Positions 52,958 to 61,713 of a DNA stretch of 64,000 bases are shown here, in pieces. The translations under genes were made by a program, and so were the position numbers. Numbering within the stretch: position 1 is the stretch's first letter; each line of letters starts with the position of its first letter. Source of the DNA: Neokomagataea thailandica NBRC 106555 (lineage in GTDB: Bacteria > Pseudomonadota > Alphaproteobacteria > Acetobacterales > Acetobacteraceae); the NCBI RefSeq assembly GCF_001598495.1, contig NZ_BCZB01000017.1, positions 1 through 64,000 of the forward strand. The letters are read 5' to 3'. The notes beneath the pieces are model-generated. The model had not been told where the DNA came from. It made no database searches and saw nothing but the letters and a program-made list of their open reading frames with translations.

Positions 52958-54028
52958 TTACGCTAAGTCTAGGCCGTGAGCATCATGTAAAGACGCGATG
53001 CCGTCTTGGCGCATGCTGTCGAGTAGTTCTGTTTTAATACGGGGCAGAAGAGATGCGCCTTCCAGAATGAAGGATGTGTAGAGCTGCACCATGCTGGCAC
53101 CGAGGCGGATACGGTCCAGCACATCTCGGCCGCTTTCAATGCCGCCTGCAGAAATGAGGGTGAGGCGCCCTTTATTGAGTTGTGCAACATGGCGCAGGAC
53201 ATCCCGTGCACGGGGTGCCAAAGGTCGACCGGAGAGGCCGCCACTTTCATGTGCATGAGGGCTGCTAAGGCCCTCTGGGCGGGCAATGGTGGTATTGGTG
53301 AGGATGAGGCCTTGGGCACCACCCTGAAGCGCGGCGTTGAGTACGGGCTCATAGGCATCATCGCTCATATCGGGCGCGAGTTTGACTAAGAGGGGAGGGC
53401 GCTCAGGGTTACGTGTTGCGATGGCTTCAAGCAACTTTGCCAAAATATCGGCGGATTGGAGGTCACGCAGGCCCGGGGTGTTGGGCGATGAGAGGTTAAT
53501 CGTCACATAATCAGCATAGGGTCGTACACGAGCGACAAGCTCAGGATAATCCCGCAGGGGGTCTGATCCTGTTTTGTTAATGCCAAGATTTGCACCGAGA
53601 GGAGCAATGGGACCACGGCGACGACCATTGGGTTGTGGGCGGTGTAAGCGTGCTAGATTGCGGCAGAAACGGTCAATGCCGCAGCCATTAAAGCCCATAC
53701 GGTTAATGATGGCGCCGTCTTCTGGCAGGCGGAAAAGGCGCGGTTGTGGATTGCCGGGTTGTGGACGAGGCGTCACGGTGCCGACTTCAACATGCCCGAA
53801 TCCCATACGGGTGAGTGGGCGGGCAGCGCGGGCATTTTTGTCAAAACCTGCGGCGAGGCCAATCGGGTTCGGGAAGCGTAAGCCTAAGCACTCTACGGCA
53901 AGCGCCGGGTCATCTTTGGGCGCTTTAGGCGTAAGGCCGAGAGCCATTGCCGTAATGGCGAGTTCATGAGCGGGTTCCGGATCAAAGCGATGCAGGAACG
54001 CGGTGGCGATTTTATCCATGTCGATCAT
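52958..54028 (-). CDS. pyrD: Dihydroorotate dehydrogenase (quinone), class 2
   Basis: A 356-residue FMN enzyme of pyrimidine synthesis, oxidising dihydroorotate to orotate with membrane quinone. The N-terminal helical extension (FLHRFDPEPAHELAITAMAL) that binds the membrane marks class 2. LRFPNPIGLAAGFDKNARA, VGTVTPRPQPGNPQPRLFRL and YVTINLSSPNTPGLRDLQ (catalytic serine) follow. LTNTTIARP and LISAGGIESGRDVLDRI complete the barrel. A second in-frame ATG at 54019 is possible; neither has a strong ribosome-binding site. Confidence 0.96.
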   Translation of the reverse strand: MIDMDKIATAFLHRFDPEPAHELAITAMALGLTPKAPKDDPALAVECLGLRFPNPIGLAAGFDKNARAARPLTRMGFGHVEVGTVTPRPQPGNPQPRLFRLPEDGAIINRMGFNGCGIDRFCRNLARLHRPQPNGRRRGPIAPLGANLGINKTGSDPLRDYPELVARVRPYADYVTINLSSPNTPGLRDLQSADILAKLLEAIATRNPERPPLLVKLAPDMSDDAYEPVLNAALQGGAQGLILTNTTIARPEGLSSPHAHESGGLSGRPLAPRARDVLRHVAQLNKGRLTLISAGGIESGRDVLDRIRLGASMVQLYTSFILEGASLLPRIKTELLDSMRQDGIASLHDAHGLDLA

Positions 54029-54153
54029 GAGCCGGAAGGGTACTCCAAAAGTAAGGTGTGTGGGAAATTTTAGCGCGATTCTGATACGATTTCTTGCACA
54101 GCAGTGTTGTGCAGGGGTTGGCCTGACGCGTGGGACAGGATACGACCAAGAAT

Positions 54154-54369
54154 ATGTGGGACGAACCCTATCTTGAAACGTGTTGTCGCTCGACCTTGCA
54201 TCGCTTGTTGCTGTGTGGGGATGTTGGGCGGCCTGAAGGTCTTAAAGACCAGCCTTGCCTTGAGCGTTTGGAGGCAATGGGCTTTGTGGTGCGCCGCGAA
54301 GATGGGCGTTTTGTTCTGACCGAAAGCGGCCGGGAGCGGCACCGGACGGAAATTGGCCCGCTTGGTTAG
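54154..54369 (+). CDS. Small winged-helix-like protein of unknown function
   Basis: A 71-residue protein, MWDEPYLETCCRSTLHRLLL at the start. The pattern LERLEAMGFVVRREDGRFVLTESGRERH looks like the recognition-helix, beta-wing and end of a winged helix, as in MarR/ArsR-like proteins, but the fold is short. A GTG at 54130 could add eight residues. Diverges from pyrD and converges on hflX. Function unknown. Confidence 0.6.
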   Translation: MWDEPYLETCCRSTLHRLLLCGDVGRPEGLKDQPCLERLEAMGFVVRREDGRFVLTESGRERHRTEIGPLG

Positions 54370-54383
54370 GTGGGGCACCCTGC

Positions 54384-54412
54384 ACTCGAAAGAGTAGGAA
54401 CATCTTTCGAGT
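54384..54412. terminator. Hairpin between convergent genes
   Basis: ACTCGAAAGA (54384-54393) and TCTTTCGAGT (54403-54412) pair perfectly around a 9-base loop, between the small-protein stop (+) and the hflX stop (-). No T-tract. Confidence 0.55.
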
Positions 54413-54432
54413 ACGCTGGTGATTTAGGTGCT

Positions 54433-55740
54433 TTAGTCTTGACGTAGGCGGCCCGGGAAGGCTTCAGCAAAGCGTTCTTCATCCGCAGGGAAGAGGCGTA
54501 CGTCTACGACGATGGCATCTTCCCGGTCTAAGCGTTCGACGACTTCACCATGCTGGTACAGCCATGCCAGAGCAGCACCATCTTCTGGTGCGATATGGGC
54601 ATGAGCATGGCGCATGGAGCGTGTCATGTGTTGATCAAGAATTTCAAACAGGTCAGGAATGCCATCGCCCGTAATGGCGGAGATCGCTACGGCACCGTCC
54701 CGGCGTGGCACAGAGGCGACGCCTCCCATAAGATCGGCTTTGTTGAGGACTTCGATTGTCCGATCAGGCCAGCTTGAATCAAGCATTCCATCGCGCACCA
54801 TGCCATCAAGAACATTCAGCACATCGGCGTGTTGGGCTGTTGAATCGGGGTGGGCGATGTCTCGTACGTGTAAAATAACGTCTGCTTGAGAGACTTCTTC
54901 AAGAGTGGCGCGGAAGGCCGCGATCAGTTCTGTCGGCAGTTCACTGATGAAGCCTACTGTATCCGACAGAATGACTTTCCGGCCGGAAGGAAGGGTGACG
55001 CCGCGCATTGTCGGGTCGAGGGTCGCGAAAAGCTGATCTTGTGCGTGTACGGTGGCGCCGGTGAGAGCATTAAAGAGAGTTGATTTACCAGCATTCGTAT
55101 AGCCGACCAGGGCGACGACCGGAAATGGTACGCGTTTACGGGCATCACGGTGCAGGCCGCGGGTGCGGCGGACTTGCTCAAGCTCTTTACGGATTTTGCT
55201 AATCCGCTCTGCGAGCATACGACGATCCGCTTCCATCTGGGTTTCACCTGGGCCGCCAAGGAAGCCGAAGCCGCCGCGCTGACGTTCCAAGTGGGTCCAG
55301 AGACGGACGAGGCGTGAGCGTTGATACTCAAGGTGAGCGAGTTCGACTTGAAGCACGCCCTCACGCGTTGCGGCACGTGCACCGAAAATATCAAGGATTA
55401 AGCCGGTTCGGTCGACGACCTTACAGCCCAAAATCTTTTCAAGGTTGCGCTGTTGGCCCGGTGAAAGGCGTGCATCCACCACGACAACGTCGACGTCATC
55501 TTGTTTGACAGCATCGGCGAGTTGTTCGACCTGACCTGTGCCTAAGAGTGTTGCTGGGCGGCGTGCACGGAGTAGGAAGGCCACTTGCCGTACGATCACG
55601 AGCCCGATGGAGGCAGCCAAACCGACGGCTTCCTCTAGCCGGGCATCAGCCGCCCGGACATCATCCGTGGCAGCTGAGCGCTCCCACGGCAAAATAACAG
55701 CAGCGCGTGTAGCGGGTTTGCGCGTATCGTGTCCGCTCAA
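54433..55740 (-). CDS. hflX: GTPase HflX
   Basis: A 435-residue ribosome-associated GTPase that splits or rescues stalled 70S/50S particles under stress. The N-terminal nucleotide-binding domain shows [20 protein letters not shown] and [40 protein letters not shown] is the HflX signature. [20 protein letters not shown] is G1, [12 protein letters not shown] is G3 and NKADL is G4. The only fitting start is TTG at 55740, which overlaps the hfq stop (TTGA), indicating coupling. The hfq-hflX order is conserved in proteobacteria. Confidence 0.95.
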   Translation of the reverse strand: MSGHDTRKPATRAAVILPWERSAATDDVRAADARLEEAVGLAASIGLVIVRQVAFLLRARRPATLLGTGQVEQLADAVKQDDVDVVVVDARLSPGQQRNLEKILGCKVVDRTGLILDIFGARAATREGVLQVELAHLEYQRSRLVRLWTHLERQRGGFGFLGGPGETQMEADRRMLAERISKIRKELEQVRRTRGLHRDARKRVPFPVVALVGYTNAGKSTLFNALTGATVHAQDQLFATLDPTMRGVTLPSGRKVILSDTVGFISELPTELIAAFRATLEEVSQADVILHVRDIAHPDSTAQHADVLNVLDGMVRDGMLDSSWPDRTIEVLNKADLMGGVASVPRRDGAVAISAITGDGIPDLFEILDQHMTRSMRHAHAHIAPEDGAALAWLYQHGEVVERLDREDAIVVDVRLFPADEERFAEAFPGRLRQD

Positions 55741-55979
55741 ATTGTCTCATCCGAAAAATGGGGCATTGGGCCTGATGGCATGATGGTGCTGACAGCGTGT
55801 TTGTAAACAAGCTGAATGTGTCCATCACGGCGCAGCAGGAGGGTTTCTGGGTCAAACTGGGTGACAACGCCCTGTAGTTTGACACCGTTAACGAGAAAGA
55901 CCGTGACCGGGCTTTCTGTCTTGCTGATATGGTCCAGAAAACGTTCCTGAATGGCAGGGAACGAAGCAGAAGACGTCAC
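55737..55979 (-). CDS. hfq: RNA chaperone Hfq
   Basis: An 80-residue Sm-like protein that forms a hexamer and pairs small RNAs with mRNAs. [20 protein letters not shown] leads into Sm1 ([19 protein letters not shown]), and [10 protein letters not shown] is Sm2 with the conserved KH. The start is GTG at 55979. It is short at the C-terminus, as usual in alphaproteobacteria. It follows ntrX by 28 bp. Confidence 0.97.
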   Translation of the reverse strand: MTSSASFPAIQERFLDHISKTESPVTVFLVNGVKLQGVVTQFDPETLLLRRDGHIQLVYKHAVSTIMPSGPMPHFSDETI

Positions 55980-56007
55980 GCGAATATCGACTCCAAGAGG
56001 TTATCGC

Positions 56008-57408
56008 TCACGAGGCAGTGCTCGGAGCTTTGTCGTCTTGCATTGTTACGCCTAACTGCTTGAGTTTGCGGTGCAACGCACTACGCTCCATACAGACGAA
56101 ATTGGCTGTTCGGCTGATATTTCCGCCAAACCGGGTCAACTGAACCTGTAGGTATTGTGTTTCGAAAAGGTCTCGTGCTTCCCGGAGTGGCAAGCTCATG
56201 ACATCCGCTCCAGCGTTCAACCGGGTCATGGAAGGGGCGCCTTGGCTGATATTGGCTGGGAGCATATCGGCCCGGATGGGGTCATTGCCACCACCGGGCA
56301 TCATGATGAGTAGGCGCTCCATGAGGTTACGCAGCTCACGCGCATTGCCCGGCCAATCGTAGGTTTGCAGGGCGGCGAGGGCATCGACAGAGAGTTCACG
56401 CACGGGCAAGCCGGAAGACAGAGCACACCGTTCCAAGAAATGCCGTGCAAGAGCAGGAACATCTTCCCGGCGTTCACGCAGGGAGGGAACGCGCAGTGGG
56501 ACAACCGCGAGGCGGTAGTATAGATCTTCCCGGAAGCGATGCGCGGCGATTTCGGCCTGTAAATCCCGGTTGGTGGTGGCGATGACACGCACATCAACCT
56601 TGACGCGGGTTGTGCCGCCGATGCGTTCAAAAGATTGATCTTGCAGGGCGCGGACGATCTTGCCTTGCGTCTCCAATGGCATATCCCCGACTTCATCAAG
56701 AAGAAGGGTGCCACGGTTGGCGCGTTCGAGTACGCCGCGTCGCATGGGTTGATCGGCGGTACCTTCCAGCCCAAATAGTTCTTCTTCGAACCGGTTCGGT
56801 GCGAGTACCGCGCAGTTAAGAGCGATAAACGGGCCTTCGGGGCGGCGGGAGCGGGCATGGATCATGCGCGCAGCGACTTCTTTGCCAGCACCAGCAGGGC
56901 CGGTGATCAGCACGCGTGAGTTCGTCGGTGCGACACGCTCAATTTGCCCGCGAACGGTTGCGATGGCGGTACCTTCCCCGAAAAGGGTAGTGTCATTACC
57001 CGCGCGTAAACGTAGTTCTGCGTTTTCTTGCTTGAGGCGTGCTGCTTCAAGTGCGCGTTGAACGACGACAAGTAAGCGGTCAGACTGGAAGGGCTTTTCG
57101 ATAAAGTCATACGCCCCGTGTTTGAGGCTGGCTACGGCCGTTTCAATGGTGCCGTGCCCTGAAATCATCAGTGTTGGTAAGCCGGGTTCCTCAGATTGCA
57201 TGTGCTTGAGCACTTCAATCCCGTCCATTTTGGAGCCCTGTAGCCAGATGTCCAGAATGACCAGTGACGGACGTGTGGCACGAAACATTGCCAGCGCTTG
57301 TTCTGCGCTAGACGCTGTGCGCGTTCTGTAGCCCTCATCGTTGAGTATGCCCTCGATGAGAAACCGGATATCCGGCTCGTCATCGACGATCAGAATCTCA
57401 TGTTCCAT
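56008..57408 (-). CDS. ntrX: Nitrogen-regulation response regulator NtrX
   Basis: A 466-residue response regulator. The receiver domain has acidic pocket DDE (EILIVDDEPDIR), phosphoacceptor aspartate in SLVILDIWLQG (near residue 54) and lysine in DFIEKPF. The AAA+ domain has Walker A GPAGAGKE and Walker B LLLDEVGDMP but reads EEELFGLEGTAD where sigma-54 activators have GAFTGA, as is usual for NtrX. A Fis-type HTH (FGGNISRTANFVCMERSALH) ends the protein. NtrY is its kinase. The pair responds to nitrogen, redox or envelope state in other alphaproteobacteria. ATG follows gaggat. Confidence 0.95.
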   Translation of the reverse strand: MEHEILIVDDEPDIRFLIEGILNDEGYRTRTASSAEQALAMFRATRPSLVILDIWLQGSKMDGIEVLKHMQSEEPGLPTLMISGHGTIETAVASLKHGAYDFIEKPFQSDRLLVVVQRALEAARLKQENAELRLRAGNDTTLFGEGTAIATVRGQIERVAPTNSRVLITGPAGAGKEVAARMIHARSRRPEGPFIALNCAVLAPNRFEEELFGLEGTADQPMRRGVLERANRGTLLLDEVGDMPLETQGKIVRALQDQSFERIGGTTRVKVDVRVIATTNRDLQAEIAAHRFREDLYYRLAVVPLRVPSLRERREDVPALARHFLERCALSSGLPVRELSVDALAALQTYDWPGNARELRNLMERLLIMMPGGGNDPIRADMLPANISQGAPSMTRLNAGADVMSLPLREARDLFETQYLQVQLTRFGGNISRTANFVCMERSALHRKLKQLGVTMQDDKAPSTAS

Positions 57409-57417
57409 CTGTTATCC

Positions 57418-59802
57418 TCATACGCCGCCCCCCTTGTTACGCGAGGCGTCATCTTCTGCAAGGGGGAGCACCAGTGTGACTTGCGTACCACGCACGTGTC
57501 CGGTCTCTCCTTCTGCCTCGCAGATACTATCCGACTGCTTACGATCTGCGAGTGTTAATGCACCAGCGTGATCTTCCATAATCTTTTTGACAATGGCGAG
57601 GCCAAGCCCCGTTCCCTTAGCCTTATGGGTCACATAAGGTTCCGTCAAACGGTGGCGTTCTCCCTGCGGGAGGCCGATCCCGTCATCGTCAATGACTAAT
57701 TGGGCATGACCGTCGCGGATGTGCAACCCCATCACAATATGGCCAATTGGCAACAAAGCACCTGTTTCGTCCGTTTCACGCTGTTTGGCGCGCTCGGTCA
57801 TATGAATAGCGTCTGCGGCATTTTGGAGCAAATTGGTAAGAGCTTGCCCAATTAAGCGCCGGTCACACCGTACTGTTGGGCCGGAGGGTGGTAGATTATG
57901 TGTCTCATACACAATATCGGGGTTTGCGTTTTTCTGAAGCACAAGGGCTTCTCGGCATAAACGTGAGAAATCTTCCGTTTGGATCACGGGTTGAGGCATG
58001 CGGGCAAAGGCTGAGAACTCATCAACCATGCGGCCAATATCACTAACCTGCCGCACAATTGTGTCGACCAGTTGTGTGTATGTTTCCGGGTCTGACTGAA
58101 TTTCTTTCAGGAATCGGCGTTTTAACCGTTCTGACGCGAGTTGGATGGGGGTGAGGGGGTTTTTGATTTCATGGGCGACGCGACGTGCAACATCAGCCCA
58201 AGCTGCTTTACGCTGTGCTGATTGGAGGGCCGTTATGTCATCGAAGGTAACGACATAACCAGCAACCTCTGAGCCGCGCAATTCTGCGACGATCCGCACG
58301 AGGAGCGTCCGTCCAGCGCCAGCTCCGCCGCCATCACCGGGGCCGCCGGGGCGTTGGGCGCCATCAGTATCGACTTGTATTTCAGCGGTATGGACCCGCT
58401 CGGGTGCTTCGCGGGCAGCTGTAAGGAGGGGGGCAAATTCAGGGACGGTTTCGACAAGGTTGTGCCCGACTGCCGGCATGAGATCTTTTTGCAGCACGTT
58501 GGAGGCTGCGCGATTGGGGAGTTCAATGACTTGCCGCTTGTCGAGGCCAATGACACCGGCAGACACGCCGGAGAGTACGGTTTCGGTAAAGCGGCGGCGT
58601 TCATTGATTTGATCATAAGCGACCATTAGCTCGGAGCGTTGGGCTTCAAGCTGGTCAGTCATGCGGTTGAAGGCGCGTGATAGACCGGTGACTTCGTCAT
58701 CGCGGAACATGGGGCGCCGTGATGAGTTGTCTGGGACGGGGACACGCACAGCGAGATCGCCCTGAGAAATGCGTGTGGCGGCAAGAATGAGCAGGCCGAG
58801 TGGATTGGCGATACGGTTTGCCAAGGCCAGCCCTGTGAGCATGCCGACGGCTAGAACGAGTAAGCCCATCAACATGAAGATCATGACGAAGGTGACTTGT
58901 GTCTTGCCGCGATTGGCGAGCATGCGTTTGTAGTCCTGCACCAATTCATCTGTGCGGTGCATATGCTCAAGGACTTGCGGGTCCACAGGGCGAGTGATGA
59001 CCAGCATCAAGCCTGAATTATCGCCAAGGGATACAACGGCGCGGATAAAGCGTTGGTCGGGTCGGTCTAAAATGGCGACATCTGTACGGGCCATTTCGAT
59101 GACTGATTTGGGAGGTAAGGGGGGCGGGGCCATATCGGCGGAGCCGAGCACGCCACCGGTTGCTAAAATACGGTTTGTGAGAGGGTCAAAAACTTCGGCA
59201 TCGGTGAGGCCGCGTTCATAGACTTCATCATCGAGGAGCTCGCGCAGACGTTCGGGGTTATGGAGGAGGTCAACCCCATGAGCAAAAAGCTCATCATTTT
59301 GAACAAGGATAAGGGTGTTGGCTAAAGAATACGCTGCGGTGCGGATATTATCGTTATGTTCTTGTAAGTAGCCTGCGGCGACGGAGCGGGCTTCTGTCAG
59401 GGCATTATTGACGCGGTTGGAGAACCAAATTTCTACGCCGTAATGGAAAAATAGTGTTGCGACGGCACCGACAACAATTGTGGGGGCGACGGCAACAATG
59501 CCGAACAGTGTGATGAGGCGTGCATGAAGGCGGGCTCCTGCAAACCCTAAACGGCGCTCTGCGAGCATGCGCCCGACCTGAGAGACCGCGGCAGCGCTGA
59601 TGAGCATCAGCATCAGGAAGTCGAGTAAGAAAATCATCGCCTGAATGACCGGGCGATGTGTGATGGAGAGGCCGCCAGCGAGGACAACAAAGGTCATAAA
59701 CGCAAGGATGAGCGCCATAACCGTCAGCAGGACGACGCCATTTGCGCTTGATAAATACTCACGAAAGCGCTTGCGCCCCGTGCGTGACCGGTTTTGAGTC
59801 AA
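57418..59802 (-). CDS. ntrY: Sensor histidine kinase NtrY
   Basis: A 794-residue membrane kinase. Membrane spans lie near residues 20-45, 50-75, 90-115 and about 310-335, with a periplasmic sensory loop before the last. HAMP (ANRIANPLGLLILAATRISQ) and PAS (ETVLSGVSAGVIGLDKRQVI) follow. The DHp motif is RRVAHEIKNPLTPIQLASER with the phosphorylated histidine. The ATPase shows LLQNAADAI, DDGIGLPQGE and GTGLGLAIVKKI. A Gly/Arg-rich insert (QRPGGPGDGGGAGAG) interrupts the PAS end. The start is TTG at 59802, overlapping the upstream stop (TTGA). Confidence 0.94.
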   Translation of the reverse strand: MTQNRSRTGRKRFREYLSSANGVVLLTVMALILAFMTFVVLAGGLSITHRPVIQAMIFLLDFLMLMLISAAAVSQVGRMLAERRLGFAGARLHARLITLFGIVAVAPTIVVGAVATLFFHYGVEIWFSNRVNNALTEARSVAAGYLQEHNDNIRTAAYSLANTLILVQNDELFAHGVDLLHNPERLRELLDDEVYERGLTDAEVFDPLTNRILATGGVLGSADMAPPPLPPKSVIEMARTDVAILDRPDQRFIRAVVSLGDNSGLMLVITRPVDPQVLEHMHRTDELVQDYKRMLANRGKTQVTFVMIFMLMGLLVLAVGMLTGLALANRIANPLGLLILAATRISQGDLAVRVPVPDNSSRRPMFRDDEVTGLSRAFNRMTDQLEAQRSELMVAYDQINERRRFTETVLSGVSAGVIGLDKRQVIELPNRAASNVLQKDLMPAVGHNLVETVPEFAPLLTAAREAPERVHTAEIQVDTDGAQRPGGPGDGGGAGAGRTLLVRIVAELRGSEVAGYVVTFDDITALQSAQRKAAWADVARRVAHEIKNPLTPIQLASERLKRRFLKEIQSDPETYTQLVDTIVRQVSDIGRMVDEFSAFARMPQPVIQTEDFSRLCREALVLQKNANPDIVYETHNLPPSGPTVRCDRRLIGQALTNLLQNAADAIHMTERAKQRETDETGALLPIGHIVMGLHIRDGHAQLVIDDDGIGLPQGERHRLTEPYVTHKAKGTGLGLAIVKKIMEDHAGALTLADRKQSDSICEAEGETGHVRGTQVTLVLPLAEDDASRNKGGGV

Positions 59803-60545
59803 TCGTCGCTTCCTTTGGTCACAATGATGTCCAACTCACGAATCTTTTTACGTAAGGTGTTTCGGTTGAGCCCCAGAATGGCTGCGGCGCGGATTTGATT
59901 GCCGCCTGTGCGGCGTAGGACCTTATCAATCAGGGGGCGTTCGATTTCCGCGACGACACAGGCGTGTAAGTCGCCGCTATCATGCCCAGCACCGGTTTCA
60001 AAGAACTCGCTTAATGGTCGTTCAAGTGCGCGGGCTAAACCGCGAAGCTGTGCGCGTTCAGAGCCCACTTGGCGGCATATGGCGCTGATACGCTCAGGCC
60101 CGAGTTTCTGCACGGTATTGAGGCCTGAGAGCCATGCGTGGAAGTGTTCGTCTAATCCGCCGTGGCGCAGCAGAGAGGTGGCATCATAGCGGCTACCAAT
60201 GAGGAGACGAAAGCTCGCATTTTCGGCTTGAAGATGTTGGATGAGGGTGCGTTGAATATCGGGCCAGAGGCAGTCAATTTCATCCAGAAGGAGGGTGCCG
60301 CCGCGTGCTTCTCTGATCCATCCAGCTTGTTCTTCCCCATTGCCGAACAATGCGACGGGGCGGAGTGCTCGGGGGGTAGCGGTGAGTGTGGCGACGACAA
60401 AAGGGGCCTTTGCACGAGGGCCCGCATTATGCAGACGGCGTGCCACGTCTTGGCGGTCAAGACGGGTGGCGCCGTATAAAAACAGAGGCCGCATGGTTGG
60501 GTCTTCAACGGTAAGCACGGAGGCTCTGAGAGACGGTTGCGTCAC
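59799..60545 (-). CDS. Degenerate NtrC remnant: AAA+ fragment with Fis-type HTH
   Basis: A 248-residue protein in the place of ntrC. No receiver domain is present. The region that should be Walker A reads FLYGATRLDRQDVARRLH, lacking GxxGxGK, and there is no GAFTGA loop. Walker B survives as GTLLLDEIDCLWPDIQ. The C-terminal Fis HTH is intact (RTGGNQIRAAAILGLNRNTL, RKKIREL). It cannot be a phosphorylation-controlled sigma-54 activator but may still bind DNA. The start is GTG at 60545, 32 bp after dusB. Normal family length is about 470-480 residues. The frame is open and clean, so it is a maintained short gene and not a fresh pseudogene. Confidence 0.85.
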   Translation of the reverse strand: MTQPSLRASVLTVEDPTMRPLFLYGATRLDRQDVARRLHNAGPRAKAPFVVATLTATPRALRPVALFGNGEEQAGWIREARGGTLLLDEIDCLWPDIQRTLIQHLQAENASFRLLIGSRYDATSLLRHGGLDEHFHAWLSGLNTVQKLGPERISAICRQVGSERAQLRGLARALERPLSEFFETGAGHDSGDLHACVVAEIERPLIDKVLRRTGGNQIRAAAILGLNRNTLRKKIRELDIIVTKGSDD

Positions 60546-60577
60546 AGTTTATCTCGTCACAATGTCTTAACGGTGCA

Positions 60578-61672
60578 TTAGCAGGTTGTATGGCCTGCAT
60601 CCGCTGGGAGGCTTGCGGCGGGGCCGGTTTCACGGTCACGGGTGATGCCAGAGTCAAGGTGCCGGTTGTAAAAGTCTTCCAGAAGCTGAATGGCTTCAGG
60701 CGCATTATCGATACGGTTAATGGTTGAGCGGAACGTGGCGGAACCGGGGAGGCCTGCAGAGTACCAAGAAACGTGTTTGCGCGCGAGGCGTAGGCCGGGA
60801 CGTTCGCCAAAATGCTCTAACATCATGCGGTAATGTTTCAGCACAATGGTTTTTTCTGTTGCTAAATCAGGGTCAGGGATATCTTGGCCTGTTTTGAGAG
60901 AGCCGGCGACCTGTGCGATGAACCAAGGGCGCCCGTAGCAGCCGCGACCAATCATGACCCCATCTGCGCCGGACTGATGTAGGGCTTCACGCGCTTTACG
61001 AATGGTGGTGACGTCACCATTTACGATAACGGGCAGAGAAACAGCGTCTTTTACGGTTTGAACAAAGCGCCAATCGGCCTCACCATTATAGAACATTTGG
61101 CGGGTTCGGCCGTGGACGGTGACCATTTTAATGCCGCTTTCTTCTGCGATTTTGGCAAGGCGCGGAGCATTAAGGTTACTGTGGTCCCAGCCCATACGCA
61201 TTTTGAGCGTGACGGGGACATTGACGGCTTTAACGGTTGCTTCAAGAAGGCGGCCAGCTTGGACCTCATCACGCATGAGCGCAGAGCCTGCCATTTGGCC
61301 GATGGCGACTTTTTTAACGGGGCAGCCAAAGTTGATATCGACGAGGTTTGCGCCGCCATCAACGGAAATTTTAGCGGCTTGAGCCATGGCGTCGGGCTCG
61401 CAACCAGCGAGTTGCACGGCGTTGATACCGCCGGATGCAGAGCGTGCCATGCGCATGGTATTTTCATTCTCACGGATCATGGCCCATGAGGCGATCATTT
61501 CAGAGACGACAAGGCCTGCACCTAACTCACGGGCGAGTTGGCGGAAGGGGAGGTCGGTCACGCCGGAAAGTGGGGCGAGAATAACGGGGTCATCAATGAC
61601 TACGCCGCAACCTAGATCAATAGGCGCAAGAACGCGGTTTGGTGGGGCGGGTGATTCTACAGGGTCGGACAT
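60578..61672 (-). CDS. dusB: tRNA-dihydrouridine synthase B (NifR3 family)
   Basis: A 364-residue FMN enzyme that reduces uridine to dihydrouridine in the tRNA D-loop. [20 protein letters not shown] begins the TIM barrel, [20 protein letters not shown] contains the catalytic cysteine, and [20 protein letters not shown] and [15 protein letters not shown] bind [16 protein letters not shown] is typical of the C-terminal RNA-binding domain. Its place ahead of ntr genes is the ancestral alphaproteobacterial order (nifR3-ntrBC-ntrYX). Here ntrB is absent. Confidence 0.95.
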   Translation of the reverse strand: MSDPVESPAPPNRVLAPIDLGCGVVIDDPVILAPLSGVTDLPFRQLARELGAGLVVSEMIASWAMIRENENTMRMARSASGGINAVQLAGCEPDAMAQAAKISVDGGANLVDINFGCPVKKVAIGQMAGSALMRDEVQAGRLLEATVKAVNVPVTLKMRMGWDHSNLNAPRLAKIAEESGIKMVTVHGRTRQMFYNGEADWRFVQTVKDAVSLPVIVNGDVTTIRKAREALHQSGADGVMIGRGCYGRPWFIAQVAGSLKTGQDIPDPDLATEKTIVLKHYRMMLEHFGERPGLRLARKHVSWYSAGLPGSATFRSTINRIDNAPEAIQLLEDFYNRHLDSGITRDRETGPAASLPADAGHTTC

Positions 61673-61713
61673 GCGGGTAATTTACTGCTCGGGTCTGTTT
61701 GACGCAAATGCAG

